Shown piece by piece: positions 37,977-46,605 of a stretch of 64,000 nucleotides of DNA (the first letter of the stretch is position 1; each line of letters opens with the position of its first letter). The DNA is from Bryobacteraceae bacterium (GTDB lineage Bacteria; Acidobacteriota; Terriglobia; Bryobacterales; Bryobacteraceae): the NCBI GenBank assembly GCA_023384675.1, contig JAHDVK010000026.1, positions 17,996 through 81,995 on the forward strand, written 5' to 3'. The notes beneath the pieces are model-generated. The model saw nothing but the letters and a program-made list of their open reading frames with translations, was not told where the DNA came from and searched no databases. Made by a program: the position numbers and the translations under genes.

Positions 37977-39461
37977 TTACTTTTGTGTGAACTGTGTTTG
38001 AAGATGTCCGTCTTCGGAGAGACCGATATCCTCCAGAGGCAGGGTGAAGGCAAACGCCGAGCCTTGCCCCAACTCGCTCTCCACCCGCACATCGCCGCCC
38101 AGCGCCCGCGCCAGGTGTTTCACAATCGCCAGACCCAGCCCCGTGCCGCCCATCTCGCGTGAACGGGCCTTATCCACCCGGTAGAACCGCTCGAACAGCC
38201 GGCCCAGGTCTTCCTCCGGGATGCCCATCCCGGTATCCCGCACGCTCACTTCCACCCGCGAATCCTCAGTCATTCTCGTTCCGATGAAGATCCGTCCTCC
38301 TTCGGGCGTGTATTTGATCGCGTTGTCGAGCAGGTTGCTCATGATCTGGTGCACGGATTCCGCATCACAAAAGACCTCGAGATCCGCCGGCCCCGGATCG
38401 ATCTCCATACTCACCCGTTTCTTCAGCGCCACGGGCCGCAGCGTATCCACACACTCGTTCAACAGCGCGGCCAGCCGGTAGGAGGCGAACTGGAACCTCT
38501 GCGTCTTCAGTTCGATCCGCGAAACCGTCAGCAGGTCGGCGGTGAGCCGTCCCAGCCGCTCGGCGTTCTGCCGCACGATATTGAGGAAGCGGATATTGTT
38601 GTCCCTGTCCTCGAGCGCTCCATCGAGCAGCGTTTCCGTGTAGCCCTGGATCGAAGCCAGCGGCGTCCGCAACTCATGCGACACGTTGATGACGAAGTCC
38701 TTCCGGATGCGCTCGAGCTTCTCCATCTCCTGGTGCTCGCGCTCCAGTTCCTCGAACATCTTCTGGAGCTTCGCGCCGGTTTCGTTTAACTGGCGCCCGA
38801 GAATGCCCAACTCGTCATTCCCCTTCACATTCAGCCGTGCCCGGAAATCGCCCGTGGCGAGCGTGGAGGCGTAGTCGATAATCGCCCCGAGCCGGCGGGC
38901 GAAGCTTCGCGCGAAAAACAGCGCCAGCAGCAGCGCCGGCACGAAGGCGGCGGCGGTGTAGAGCACCAGTTGGCGGCGCAACACGCCAATCTGCCCGCTG
39001 ATTTCTCTGAGCGGCATGGCCAGGCGCACGGCGCCGCCCTCGAGCGGCGATGCCACATACAAATAGTTCACTCCGGTTGTCGGGCTGCCGCGCACCGAAT
39101 GGCCGGTCCTGCCTTCGAGCGCCGCCCTGATCTCCGGCCGCGAAGCGTGGTTCTCCATGCTGGCGCGGTCAGCTTCGGAATCCAGCAGCACGGTCCCGTC
39201 GCGGTCCACGATCGTCAACCGGCCGTTGGCCGCCTCCGCCATCACTTTCACCGATTCGCGGCGCAGGTGCAGCAGTTCTTCGCGGTTGAGCAGACCCAGC
39301 ATCCGCGTCTTTTCGGTCATCTCCTGCCGCAAGGCCGCGACATAGACCTTCTCGGCCATCTCCGAAGCCAGAAAATCGATCGCCGCCAGCGCCACCGCGA
39401 TCAAAACGATCACCACCAGCACCAGCTTGCCGAAGATTCGCGCCGTCATTGAGCGGCTCAT
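37977..39461 (-). CDS. PhoR-like sensor histidine kinase
   Basis: 494 residues from ATG 39461, which overlaps the nadD stop by one base (TAATG). TM1 at ~11-31, an extracytoplasmic sensor ~32-165, TM2 ~166-184, HAMP linker, a coiled-coil-like stretch (~235-255), HisKA with H262 in FVINVSHELRTPLASIQGY, and HATPase with N-box LLDNAIKY, G1 RDTGMGIP and G2 GGTGLGLAIVK. Inner-membrane sensor for the adjacent PhoB-like regulator. The periplasmic domain has PAS/dCache-like text (DRDGTVLLDSEAD). Signal unknown. Confidence 0.93.
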   Translation of the reverse strand: MSRSMTARIFGKLVLVVIVLIAVALAAIDFLASEMAEKVYVAALRQEMTEKTRMLGLLNREELLHLRRESVKVMAEAANGRLTIVDRDGTVLLDSEADRASMENHASRPEIRAALEGRTGHSVRGSPTTGVNYLYVASPLEGGAVRLAMPLREISGQIGVLRRQLVLYTAAAFVPALLLALFFARSFARRLGAIIDYASTLATGDFRARLNVKGNDELGILGRQLNETGAKLQKMFEELEREHQEMEKLERIRKDFVINVSHELRTPLASIQGYTETLLDGALEDRDNNIRFLNIVRQNAERLGRLTADLLTVSRIELKTQRFQFASYRLAALLNECVDTLRPVALKKRVSMEIDPGPADLEVFCDAESVHQIMSNLLDNAIKYTPEGGRIFIGTRMTEDSRVEVSVRDTGMGIPEEDLGRLFERFYRVDKARSREMGGTGLGLAIVKHLARALGGDVRVESELGQGSAFAFTLPLEDIGLSEDGHLQTQFTQK

Positions 39462-40033
39462 TATTCCCCCTGGTACAGACCCTTGTCCAACGCGTAGGCC
39501 GCCACTGCGGGCGGCGCCTCCGCCGGCCGCCGGCCGGCAGCGAACGCTCGCCGGATATCCGAAGAACTCACCGGAAGCGCCAGCGTCTCCAGCCGGTGCA
39601 GCCGCGCGCCCTCCGGTACAGGATACTCGTATCCGGGGCGCGAAACCACAATGAACTCCACCTCGCGGAGGACATCCTCCGAACGCCGCCACGTGCCCAC
39701 CTCAGCGAAAGCATCGGCCCCGATGAGGAAAAACAGCTCATCGTCCGGACCCAGCATCTTCCGCGCGCGCGCCAGCGTGTCGATCGTGTAGCTCTTGCCT
39801 TCGCGCTCCTCCAGCCGCGACGGCACGAACCGCGGATCGGCCTCGCAGGCCAACTCCACCATCCGGTGCCGGTGCTCGTACGCCGTCGTCGCCCCGGCCG
39901 GCTTATGCGGCGGATTGCCCGCCGTGATAAACCAAACCTGATCGAGGGCAAACCGCTCCGCCGCCTCGCGCGCCACCCGCAGATGCGCCTCGTGCACCGG
40001 GTCGAACGTCCCTCCGAATAATGCGATTCTCAA
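39461..40033 (-). CDS. nadD: Nicotinate-nucleotide adenylyltransferase
   Basis: 190 residues starting at TTG 40033 ([18 protein letters not shown]). The TTG overlaps the rnhA stop (TTGA), fixing the start. Nucleotidyltransferase motif [11 protein letters not shown], AGNPPHK for the nicotinate part, FFLIGADAF, and the C-terminal [10 protein letters not shown] corresponding to the family ISSTxIR. It makes deamido-NAD from NaMN and ATP in NAD synthesis. The position between rnhA and a sensor kinase in a coupled operon is uncommon. Confidence 0.95.
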   Translation of the reverse strand: MRIALFGGTFDPVHEAHLRVAREAAERFALDQVWFITAGNPPHKPAGATTAYEHRHRMVELACEADPRFVPSRLEEREGKSYTIDTLARARKMLGPDDELFFLIGADAFAEVGTWRRSEDVLREVEFIVVSRPGYEYPVPEGARLHRLETLALPVSSSDIRRAFAAGRRPAEAPPAVAAYALDKGLYQGE

Positions 40034-40470
40034 TCGCGCCGTCTCCCTGCCGCTGCCGCCCTCGCCAGTTCGTCGCAGCGGTTGTTGTCCTCGTCGTTGG
40101 CGTGGCCTTTGGTCCAGCGCCAGCTGGTTTGGTGGCGCATCAGCTCGCGGTCCAGCTCTTGCCATAGATCCTGGTTGAGGACGGGCTTTTTCGCGGCGGT
40201 CATCCAGCCGTTCCGCTTCCACTTCGCCATCCACTGCTCGACGCCCTTCTTCAAATACTCGGAATCCGTCACCAGTTCCACTTCGCAGGGCTCTTTCAGC
40301 GCCTGCAGCGCGCGGATGGCGGCTGTCAGTTCCATCCGGTTGTTCGTCGTATTCGGTTCGTGGCCCGACATCGCGCGCTCATGCGGGCCATAGCGCAGGA
40401 TCGCCGCCCAGCCGCCCGGCCCCGGGTTGCCCAGGCAGGACCCGTCGGTGATCACCTTCAGCTTCTTCAT
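40030..40470 (-). CDS. rnhA: Ribonuclease HI
   Basis: 146 residues, the normal size. The four acidic catalytic residues can be read: D9 ([15 protein letters not shown]), E47 ([10 protein letters not shown]), D69 (LVTDSEYL) and the last D in NNRCDELA; the flexible-loop histidine is in GHANDED. It removes RNA from RNA-DNA hybrids. The start overlaps the dus stop (ATGA) and the stop overlaps the nadD TTG start. Confidence 0.96.
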   Translation of the reverse strand: MKKLKVITDGSCLGNPGPGGWAAILRYGPHERAMSGHEPNTTNNRMELTAAIRALQALKEPCEVELVTDSEYLKKGVEQWMAKWKRNGWMTAAKKPVLNQDLWQELDRELMRHQTSWRWTKGHANDEDNNRCDELARAAAAGRRRD

Positions 40471-41480
40471 GCGGCTTCCAGTTCGGCCTCGAAGTGGCGC
40501 TCCACATGCTTCAAAATTTGCTCAATTTCGCGTGTTTGATAGATCAAAACGCGCAATTTTGCGCCATTTCGCACGCCATGCGTGAAGTACGTGGCGAACT
40601 GCTTCATCTTGCCCACCACGTCCAGACCGCCCTTATCCGCCAGCATCCGGTAATAGCGCCGCATCATCTCGTAGCGGTCGCGCTCGGTGGGCTGATAGTA
40701 GGACCCGCGCTCCAGATACTCCCCGATCTGCCTGAAAATCCAAGGGTTCGAGCTCGCCGCCCGGCCGATCATCACCGCGTCGCAGCCGGTCTGCTCCACC
40801 ATCCGCACCGCGTCTTCAGGGGCGATGACATCGCCATTGCCGATCACCGGGATCTTGACTGCCGCCTTCACCTCCGCGATGCGCTGCCAGTCGGCGCGGC
40901 CGGCGTAGCCTTGCTCGCGCGTGCGCGGATGCAGCGCGATGGCGGCCAGGCCATTGTCCTCGGCCAGCTTCGCCATCCGCACGTGGACCAGTTCCTCATC
41001 GCTCCAGCCCGCGCGGAACTTCATCGTCAACGGGATCTTGATGGCCTCGCGGCACTTCTTCAGCAGCGCGTCCACCAGCGGCAGGTCCCTCAACAACCCC
41101 GAGCCGCCATTGCAGCGCACCACCTTTTTCACCGGACAGCCGAAGTTGATGTCCACGGCGTCGAAGCCCTGGTCCTCGCAGATCCGCGCGGCCTCGGCCA
41201 TCACCTCGGGATCGGAGCCGAATAGTTGGGCGGAGATGGGATGCTCGTCCGGCTCAAAGTACAAATAGTGAAAGCTTTTCGATTTGCGGCGGCCGGGGTG
41301 GCGCTCCGTAGCCACCACGCCGTGCGAGCTGGTGAACTCGGTCATCAGCAGGCCGCAGCCGCCCTGCTGGCGGATCAGCCGCCGGAAGACCGTGTCGGTG
41401 ACGCCGGCCATCGGAGCCAGCACGGTCGCCGGAGCGACATGCACCGGCCCCATCTGGTAGCTTGACGGAAAGGAGACCAT
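40467..41480 (-). CDS. tRNA-dihydrouridine synthase (DusB-like)
   Basis: 337 residues from ATG 41480. FMN TIM barrel with [21 protein letters not shown] at the N-terminus, catalytic Cys in [44 protein letters not shown] and the FMN phosphate site [13 protein letters not shown], all matching DusB. It reduces uridines in the tRNA D-loop. First gene of the coupled operon dus-rnhA-nadD-kinase-regulator. Divergent from the gene at 41567. Confidence 0.94.
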   Translation of the reverse strand: MVSFPSSYQMGPVHVAPATVLAPMAGVTDTVFRRLIRQQGGCGLLMTEFTSSHGVVATERHPGRRKSKSFHYLYFEPDEHPISAQLFGSDPEVMAEAARICEDQGFDAVDINFGCPVKKVVRCNGGSGLLRDLPLVDALLKKCREAIKIPLTMKFRAGWSDEELVHVRMAKLAEDNGLAAIALHPRTREQGYAGRADWQRIAEVKAAVKIPVIGNGDVIAPEDAVRMVEQTGCDAVMIGRAASSNPWIFRQIGEYLERGSYYQPTERDRYEMMRRYYRMLADKGGLDVVGKMKQFATYFTHGVRNGAKLRVLIYQTREIEQILKHVERHFEAELEAA

Positions 41481-41566
41481 CCAATCCCTATTGTAACGGG
41501 CGCGGCATGACCGAAACGCAGCCCCTGGCGGCTGCGTCGTATTGATTTGAGTAGGAGTTGCGGCCC

Positions 41567-42520
41567 ATGAACAAGAACATCGCATTGATCGTGCTGGGCG
41601 GGATGACGGCGGCGGCTCTGGGCTGGCTGGCCGCGTCGGCGAACCGCGATCAGCCGGCGCCGGTCATTATCGTGCAAGCGCCTCAGGCGCCCGCCATGGC
41701 GGTGACGCCCGCGCCCGCACCCGAGCCTGAGCCTGTTGCCGCGAAGCCCGCGCCCGTGCCGCGTCCCGCCGCCCGGCCTGCCGCCAGGCCGGCCCCCGCG
41801 CGCCCCGCCCCCGCCGCGAGACCCGCTCCGCCGCCGGAACCGGCCCCTCAGGAACCCGAACCCGCGCGCGAAGTCCGTATCACGGGAGCGGAGCCGGCCG
41901 AAGCCGCGCGAACCGCCAGCGAGGAACCCGTGGCCGAATCCCGGCCCGCCGCGCCACCCATCTTTCCCGTCCAGAAACTGCCGCCTCCGCCCCCGCGTTC
42001 GATCACCATTCCGGCGGGCACGCTCATCACGGTCCGATTGGCTCAGGCCATTGAATCAGGAAGCAATAGCGAGGGCGACGCCTTCACCGCCACGCTCGAT
42101 CAGCCGCTGGTGGTGGATGGTCTGGTGATCGCCGAACGCGGTTCCCGGCAGCAGGGCAAGGTCTCCTTCTCCGAACGCTCGGGCCGCGTGAAAGGCCGGG
42201 CCGCTTTTGGCCTGGAACTGGTGGCTTTGAATACGGCCGACGGCCAGCGGGTCGACCTCCATACCGAAATCTTCCGGCATGAAGCCGAATCCGGCGCCGG
42301 ACGCGATGCCGCCAAAGCAGGCGTGATGGCCGGCATCGGCGCGGCCATCGGCGCCATGGCCGGGGGCGGCCGTGGCGCGGCCATCGGAGCCGCCGCCGGC
42401 GGCGCAGCAGGCGCGGGCACCGTCATGGCGACCCGCGGCCAGGAGGCCCGCCTCCCCGCCGAGACGCGCATCTCATTCCGGCTCACCCAGCCCATCACGC
42501 TGACCGAAAAATTGGACTGA
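41567..42520 (+). CDS. Pro/Ala-rich envelope protein with C-terminal glycine zipper
   Basis: 317 residues from ATG 41567, with AGGAG nine bases upstream. A hydrophobic N-terminus (residues ~5-25) is followed by ~110 residues dominated by Pro, Ala, Arg and Glu, probably an extended periplasmic linker. From ~145 there is a compact beta domain (SITIPAGTLITVRLAQAIES, GLVIAERGSRQQGKV). A glycine zipper (~245-285: GIGAAIGAMAGGGRGAAIG) and a final beta segment complete it. This resembles envelope proteins with TrbI/VirB10-like beta text, but I cannot assign a function. A decayed copy of its 3' end lies at 46313-46500. Confidence 0.75.
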   Translation: MNKNIALIVLGGMTAAALGWLAASANRDQPAPVIIVQAPQAPAMAVTPAPAPEPEPVAAKPAPVPRPAARPAARPAPARPAPAARPAPPPEPAPQEPEPAREVRITGAEPAEAARTASEEPVAESRPAAPPIFPVQKLPPPPPRSITIPAGTLITVRLAQAIESGSNSEGDAFTATLDQPLVVDGLVIAERGSRQQGKVSFSERSGRVKGRAAFGLELVALNTADGQRVDLHTEIFRHEAESGAGRDAAKAGVMAGIGAAIGAMAGGGRGAAIGAAAGGAAGAGTVMATRGQEARLPAETRISFRLTQPITLTEKLD

Positions 42521-42631
42521 CGCCGCGATTTGTTCGCACAAGCCCGCCGGGTGCAAGGGGGCAGGCCAGCCCGGGACACTCTCGGAAGTCCGCCCTAACC
42601 CACTAATTCTGATAGGCTACGGCCCTGCGTT

Positions 42632-42653
42632 GCCCCCGGCTGACACCGGGGGC
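42632..42653. repeat. Perfect palindromic hairpin, intergenic
   Basis: GCCCCCGG, six-base loop, CCGGGGGC, in the non-coding stretch after the glycine-zipper gene. No T-run follows, so it is a poor terminator. Similar GC-rich hairpins recur between genes in several phyla, from memory, and may be an interspersed palindromic element. Confidence 0.5.
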
Positions 42654-42698
42654 TCAAGCGGGGTCCAATCCGGCGGCATGGTTTACGAGCAGCCCGGG

Positions 42699-42878
42699 AC
42701 AGCCTGACCCGCCCCAGCGCACTTTCCTACGAAATCTTAAATGGTTGAAAATAAACGAACTTCCGCCGCACCAGGCACTCACGATTATACCGACGGCCGC
42801 GGCAACCGGACTATCGCTGCGGAGAAGCGCCTTTGAATGACTTAGATCCAAAAAGTGCCCTGGGACGGGTCAGGCTGT
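42699..42878. mobile_element. MITE-like element with 27-bp terminal inverted repeats
   Basis: The stretch 42699-42725 is matched, inverted, by 42852-42878 with about 25 of 27 positions identical; both start ACAGCCTGACCCG when read inward. The enclosed ~126 bp hold no gene and are less GC-rich than the surroundings, with a smaller internal hairpin near 42803-42826. Exact total length is 180 bp. No clear target-site duplication was found. The size and termini suggest a non-autonomous insertion; the parent transposase is not in the window. Confidence 0.6.
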
Positions 42879-42893
42879 TGCGATGAGCGCCGA

Positions 42894-44333
42894 CTATTCC
42901 AAGCGACCGCTTGGCTCCCATTCGTCTCGGGCATGATAACAGTTCCAAAAGGTCTCCCGCAGGAGGGTATCGTTTGTTTGTAGGCGAACCGTCGAATTGG
43001 TTATCCGCTCTGTAACACGAAAGTAGCCCTGCCTTGGTTGCGATAAGCTATATTCCATTCGATTCTCGAAAATTCGATACAGTAATGTGATCACGTCCTC
43101 GACAGAGCAGCATGCCATCGCTCCTACTGCAACGCCAGAGGAAAACTGAATGAGTCGACTTAGCGGATGAATCTCGCTAAAGAATCGGCGACGAACGTCA
43201 TCGTCGCAATAGAAAATCACGGGCTTCCCAAGGCTGAGGGCCATAGCAGCCTCGGCATCCTTCCCGTAGCTGTCGCCAGATCCTGCCGTATACACCAAGA
43301 CCTTCGCGCACTTGACCATTAGGCATTCCAACAGGCCCTTATCCTCGTGTCCACGTGCCGCACTTAGCGTCGGGTCGAAGAATCGCAGGTTATACGGTGC
43401 AAGTGTATTGTGCGAAAAGATAGCATCACAAGTTTTCGCCATCGTGCGGAACTGGTCACGGTTTCGCATGCTGGTTGCAACGTACACATCTAGATCATTA
43501 GCCATAGACAGATAAAGCGTCGTATTCTGGAGTGCTGCGGACCTAGATCTTGTAAACTTGCCTCTGATAGTATCGTATTTCTCGCGAAGGGCCTCTTGTG
43601 AGGTAACTTCATCTTCTAGAATTTCGTCAGTAGAGAAAGCAAAAGCGGATTGCCTTTCGCGAAAGCGTGGATCAATAGCAGCCTCACTAAGAAGGTCCTT
43701 CGTGCGGAGCGGCCCACTGTTTCCACCGTTGCTTAGCTTGAGGAAGGCACCTAAGAGCGCATGCCACAAATCCTCATCGCCGCCATCAGGGGGTTCGAAG
43801 GTCTTACATGCTTGCTCGGCGATCAGGTACCTGTCGTCTTGCGGTATGCGATTCAATTCAAGCGAGGCTCCTCTTCTAATCATGCCTGCAGTGTCGAATT
43901 TTTGTGAATTGTAGTAACTTTCTATTTCTTCGAAAGAAAGATCACGCAAGACAGAAAATCCATTCCTGATACTTCCGAAGAACATAAGTGAGTCAATGTA
44001 AAGCCTGTAAAGCCCCCATGCAAGCTGATCAATCGTCAGAATGCTTTCGCATTTCGAATAACTATTATCATAATACGGAAGAGCCTCGATATTGTAGATG
44101 TGCTTCGGCACGCTACACCAGTAATATTCGAAGAAACCATCCGACACGCCAGGTTGATGCGAGAGGGCTAGCAATTGGTTAAGAGTTGCTCTGCTAACCG
44201 GTTCGTTGCCGGATGTTGGCGCTTCGAGCTTTCGAAGCCGCTCCCAGACGACCCCCTCACCTGTTGGCGAGAGCCATGAATCGATTCCGCCCGTCTGTCC
44301 AGAGAAGAGTGCAAGCTTTTCGGATATAGGCAT
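42894..44333 (-). CDS. Protein of unknown function with C-terminal nucleoside deoxyribosyltransferase/TIR-like domain
   Basis: 479 residues, visibly less GC-rich than neighbours, with more Asn, Lys, Tyr and Ser. Residues ~1-270 are mostly helical and unrecognised. From ~280 there is a Rossmann-like domain: LDVYVATSMRNRDQF (281-295), RFFDPTLSAARGHEDKGLLECLM (split: FDPTLSA at 319, DKGLLECLM at 331), KVLVYTAGSGDSYG, then KDAEAAMALSLGKPVIFYC with E361. The DS-x-x-x-D-x-E-A-A-x-A-L-x-x-GKPV pattern parallels the catalytic segment of nucleoside 2-deoxyribosyltransferases and related TIR/SLOG folds, which cleave N-glycosidic bonds or bind nucleotides. A helical sensor plus such an effector would fit a defence protein (inference). 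A near-consensus promoter lies just upstream. Confidence 0.72.
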   Translation of the reverse strand: MPISEKLALFSGQTGGIDSWLSPTGEGVVWERLRKLEAPTSGNEPVSRATLNQLLALSHQPGVSDGFFEYYWCSVPKHIYNIEALPYYDNSYSKCESILTIDQLAWGLYRLYIDSLMFFGSIRNGFSVLRDLSFEEIESYYNSQKFDTAGMIRRGASLELNRIPQDDRYLIAEQACKTFEPPDGGDEDLWHALLGAFLKLSNGGNSGPLRTKDLLSEAAIDPRFRERQSAFAFSTDEILEDEVTSQEALREKYDTIRGKFTRSRSAALQNTTLYLSMANDLDVYVATSMRNRDQFRTMAKTCDAIFSHNTLAPYNLRFFDPTLSAARGHEDKGLLECLMVKCAKVLVYTAGSGDSYGKDAEAAMALSLGKPVIFYCDDDVRRRFFSEIHPLSRLIQFSSGVAVGAMACCSVEDVITLLYRIFENRMEYSLSQPRQGYFRVTERITNSTVRLQTNDTLLRETFWNCYHARDEWEPSGRLE

Positions 44334-44351
44334 GCCGTGACCAGGACTGCC

Positions 44352-44380
44352 AGTATATCCGAAATGCGACTTTTTGCCAA
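44352..44380 (-). promoter_or_regulatory. Near-consensus sigma-70 promoter for the 479-aa protein
   Basis: On the minus strand, TTGGCA (44380-44375) is followed after exactly 17 bp by TATACT (44357-44352); each hexamer matches consensus at five of six positions. The -10 box ends 18 nt before the ATG at 44333, so the leader would be only about 10-12 nt and no ribosome-binding site is evident. Confidence 0.6.
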
Positions 44381-44623
44381 GGCATAAGGAGGGATTTCGA
44401 TATCGGTGACTTTTTGCTCACTCACTTTATCTCGGATTTGACTGCCCCAGAGCAACGGGGAGTATCCGGGCTGAAGGGCCACTCGACTGCACGACCACAG
44501 GAAATCAAGGAATCGGCAGCTGCGCCACCCGCGGATAGGACAGGGCCGTCAGCCTATTCGTCCGGCGATCCGAATGGAGCATGGTGAACGTCACCAAAAT
44601 CCTCCCAAATGCCCCACCCCCGC

Positions 44624-45865
44624 TCACACAATCTCCTCCCTCCCCCCATCCCACCGCACCACCCGCTGTTCCCGGTACGCCTTCGCCGACATGATGAACG
44701 TCACTGCCTCCACAAACGCTTCGTCTTCGTTGCATTTGGGCTTGCGGCGCTCCCGGATGCAATTGAGGAAGTCCTGCATGTGGCTCGGTTGCGGCGGGGT
44801 CGCCGCCGGGTCGAACTTGCGGATCACGCCGCCGGCATGCTTGCCCGCATTCCTTTCCCCGATGACCTCGAAATCGTTCGCATCCTGCCCGATCCGGTTG
44901 AACCGGATCGCTGCGAACTTGCCCCGGAACTCCGGCGTCAGCGGCTGTGCGCTATTCATGCTGCTGGCAAACGTCACGGTGCACTTCTGCTTGTCGAACT
45001 GATAGGTCGTGCTCGTCGTGTCCGGAATCTCCCGGCCGTCCGTCAGAAAGTGAATCCCGCCGAGCGTCGAGCACCGATCCGGAATGCCGTAACCCAGCAC
45101 CGACTGCACGTAATCCAGTTCGTGCGACAACAAATCCCCGGCCACGCCCGTCCCGTAATCCCAATAGCAGCGCCAGTGCCAGAACCGCTCCATACTGAAC
45201 GGCCGCTTCGGCGCCGGACCCAGCCAGCGCTCCCAATCCAGGTCCTTCACCACCTGCGCCTCGTCCGGCCGGTCCCACGCGCTGTAGTAGCCGTACCAGC
45301 GCCAGGTCGCGCGCTCCGGCGGCGTATTCCCGCACCGCCCCGTCGTCACCAGCGTCACCGGACCGATATAGCCCTGCCCGATCAGCTCCCGCGCCTGCGC
45401 CGCCGCCGCGTACTGCCGTCCCTGATGCCCCAACTGCATCACCCGGCCTGTTTGTTTGACCTTCGCCCGCATCGACTTCGCTTCTTCCACCGTCCGCGTC
45501 CACCCCTTTTCCATGTACACGTCCTTGCCGGCATCGCAGGCGTCGGTCAGCATCTTCGCGTGCCAGTGATCCGGCGAGGCGACCACCACCGCGTCGACGT
45601 TCTTGTCCGCCAGCAGATCCCGGTAGTCGGTATACCGCTTCGCCTCCGCGTTGCCGCACATCTTGACGCCCTTCTCGACGTGCGGTTTGTAAACGTCACA
45701 AATCGCCACGATCCTGCTGCCGGTGGTCTTCAGCACGTCCTTGATCAGGTCGCCTCCGCGCGTTCCGGTCCCGATCATCCCCAGGCCGATCGTGTCGGAC
45801 GGCGCCGCGGCTCGCGCCACCGCGGGCGCGCCGATTGCAGTGTGGAGAAAGCTCTTGCGTGTCAT
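44624..45865 (-). CDS. Tat-exported Gfo/Idh/MocA family oxidoreductase
   Basis: 413 residues from ATG 45865. The N-terminus MTRKSFLHTAIGAPAVARAA is Tat-like, with Arg-Lys in place of Arg-Arg. The Rossmann half includes GLGMIGTGTRGGDLIKDV, VAICDVYK and VDAVVVASPDHWHAKMLTDA; the catalytic-site text YMEKGWTRTVEEAKS corresponds to the EKP region. The second domain is the alpha/beta dimer fold. Such exported family members are abundant in Acidobacteria and Planctomycetes and probably act on periplasmic sugars with bound NAD(P). Related in style to the gene at 49095. Upstream lies the decayed region 45937-46500. Confidence 0.9.
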   Translation of the reverse strand: MTRKSFLHTAIGAPAVARAAAPSDTIGLGMIGTGTRGGDLIKDVLKTTGSRIVAICDVYKPHVEKGVKMCGNAEAKRYTDYRDLLADKNVDAVVVASPDHWHAKMLTDACDAGKDVYMEKGWTRTVEEAKSMRAKVKQTGRVMQLGHQGRQYAAAAQARELIGQGYIGPVTLVTTGRCGNTPPERATWRWYGYYSAWDRPDEAQVVKDLDWERWLGPAPKRPFSMERFWHWRCYWDYGTGVAGDLLSHELDYVQSVLGYGIPDRCSTLGGIHFLTDGREIPDTTSTTYQFDKQKCTVTFASSMNSAQPLTPEFRGKFAAIRFNRIGQDANDFEVIGERNAGKHAGGVIRKFDPAATPPQPSHMQDFLNCIRERRKPKCNEDEAFVEAVTFIMSAKAYREQRVVRWDGGREEIV

Positions 45866-45936
45866 GGCTGGCCCACATCGTATCACCGATCTCCGCGGTT
45901 TCGAAGACTTCTCCAATCGGGCCGCTGGACAGGGGG

Positions 45937-46330
45937 CGGCCCCATGAACGCGAAACCGTCTTGGCGTGCGCCTAACCACGTTCGGCCGGGATGCGCCTGC
46001 TCGCCCAGCGGCTCTTCGGCTCGAGATGAAGCGATAGAGTGGGCTGTCATCTGCGCCATCGTCTTAAGACAACTGTGCACACGTCCACGCCAACCCAAAG
46101 CCCCGATCGCCAGGTGGAGGTCGGGTTTCGGGGGCCGCACTCAATCCCCAAACCCCAACCAGATCGTTGAGCCTGGGGAACGCCAAACCGTCGTGCCGGG
46201 CGTGCGATCCCCATGAACAGAGACAACCAGGCGGGCGAGTAGCCACGTCCAGCCCGGATCCTCCCCCTTGCCCGGTGGCTCCGCGGTTCGGGATGAAGTG
46301 ACCGAGTCCCCGAAACTGCTGAATGCCGCC
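45937..46330 (+). repeat. Two diverged tandem copies of a ~240-bp degenerate segment
   Basis: The stretch from about 45940 to 46060 aligns with about 46206 to 46320: both contain CCCCATGAAC, then CCACGT, and then a shared G(A/G)GATGAAG motif at 46024 and 46290. Divergence is high, with indels. No convincing gene is encoded; frames through here are ordinary GC-rich shadows. It grades into the pseudogene fragment at 46313. Confidence 0.5.
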
Positions 46331-46500
46331 GAAGGCCAGCGGTTCGATCTCCGCACCGATGCTCTTCCGGCATGAAGCCGCAGCCAGCGCCGCCGCGGGC
46401 GCCCTATGGCCACCTGCGGCGAACATGCCCGCCTCCCCGCCGGGACCCGCATCCCGTTCAGGCTCGCCCGGCCCATCACATTGACTGAGGAACTGATTTA
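46313..46500 (+). pseudogene. Decayed copy of the 3' end of the glycine-zipper gene
   Basis: The sequence is colinear with 42226-42520: it begins with codons for LLNAAEGQRFDLRTDA (intact: ALNTADGQRVDLHTE). It acquires a one-base insertion just before the shared stretch CTTCCGGCATGAAGCCG. It then lacks about 100 bp of the glycine-zipper coding region. After this it resumes with GCCCGCCTCCCCGCCG and the closing GCCCATCAC segment up to a stop-like end at 46500. The upstream two thirds of the gene are not recognisable. Clearly non-functional. Confidence 0.82.
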
Positions 46501-46605
46501 AATCCGGATACTGGAAGCCTGCGCGCCCAGCCGTCGAAGACAGCGAATTACGCGCAAAACTGCTCCGATTCGCCGCTGTTTTCCGCGATTCAGGAGAAGA
46601 CCGGC

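Noticed and set aside
41517..41535. Hairpin CGCAGCC...GGCTGCG between dus and the glycine-zipper gene
   Set aside because: It lies between divergent starts, is short and is not followed by a T-run; probably chance in GC-rich DNA.
44168..44482. 104-codon minus-strand frame overlapping the start of the 479-aa gene
   Set aside because: Its first part reads plausibly, but it ends inside the other gene in a different frame, has no known motif, and contains the promoter-like hexamers. A frameshifted N-terminal extension of the 479-aa protein cannot be excluded, yet nothing supports it.
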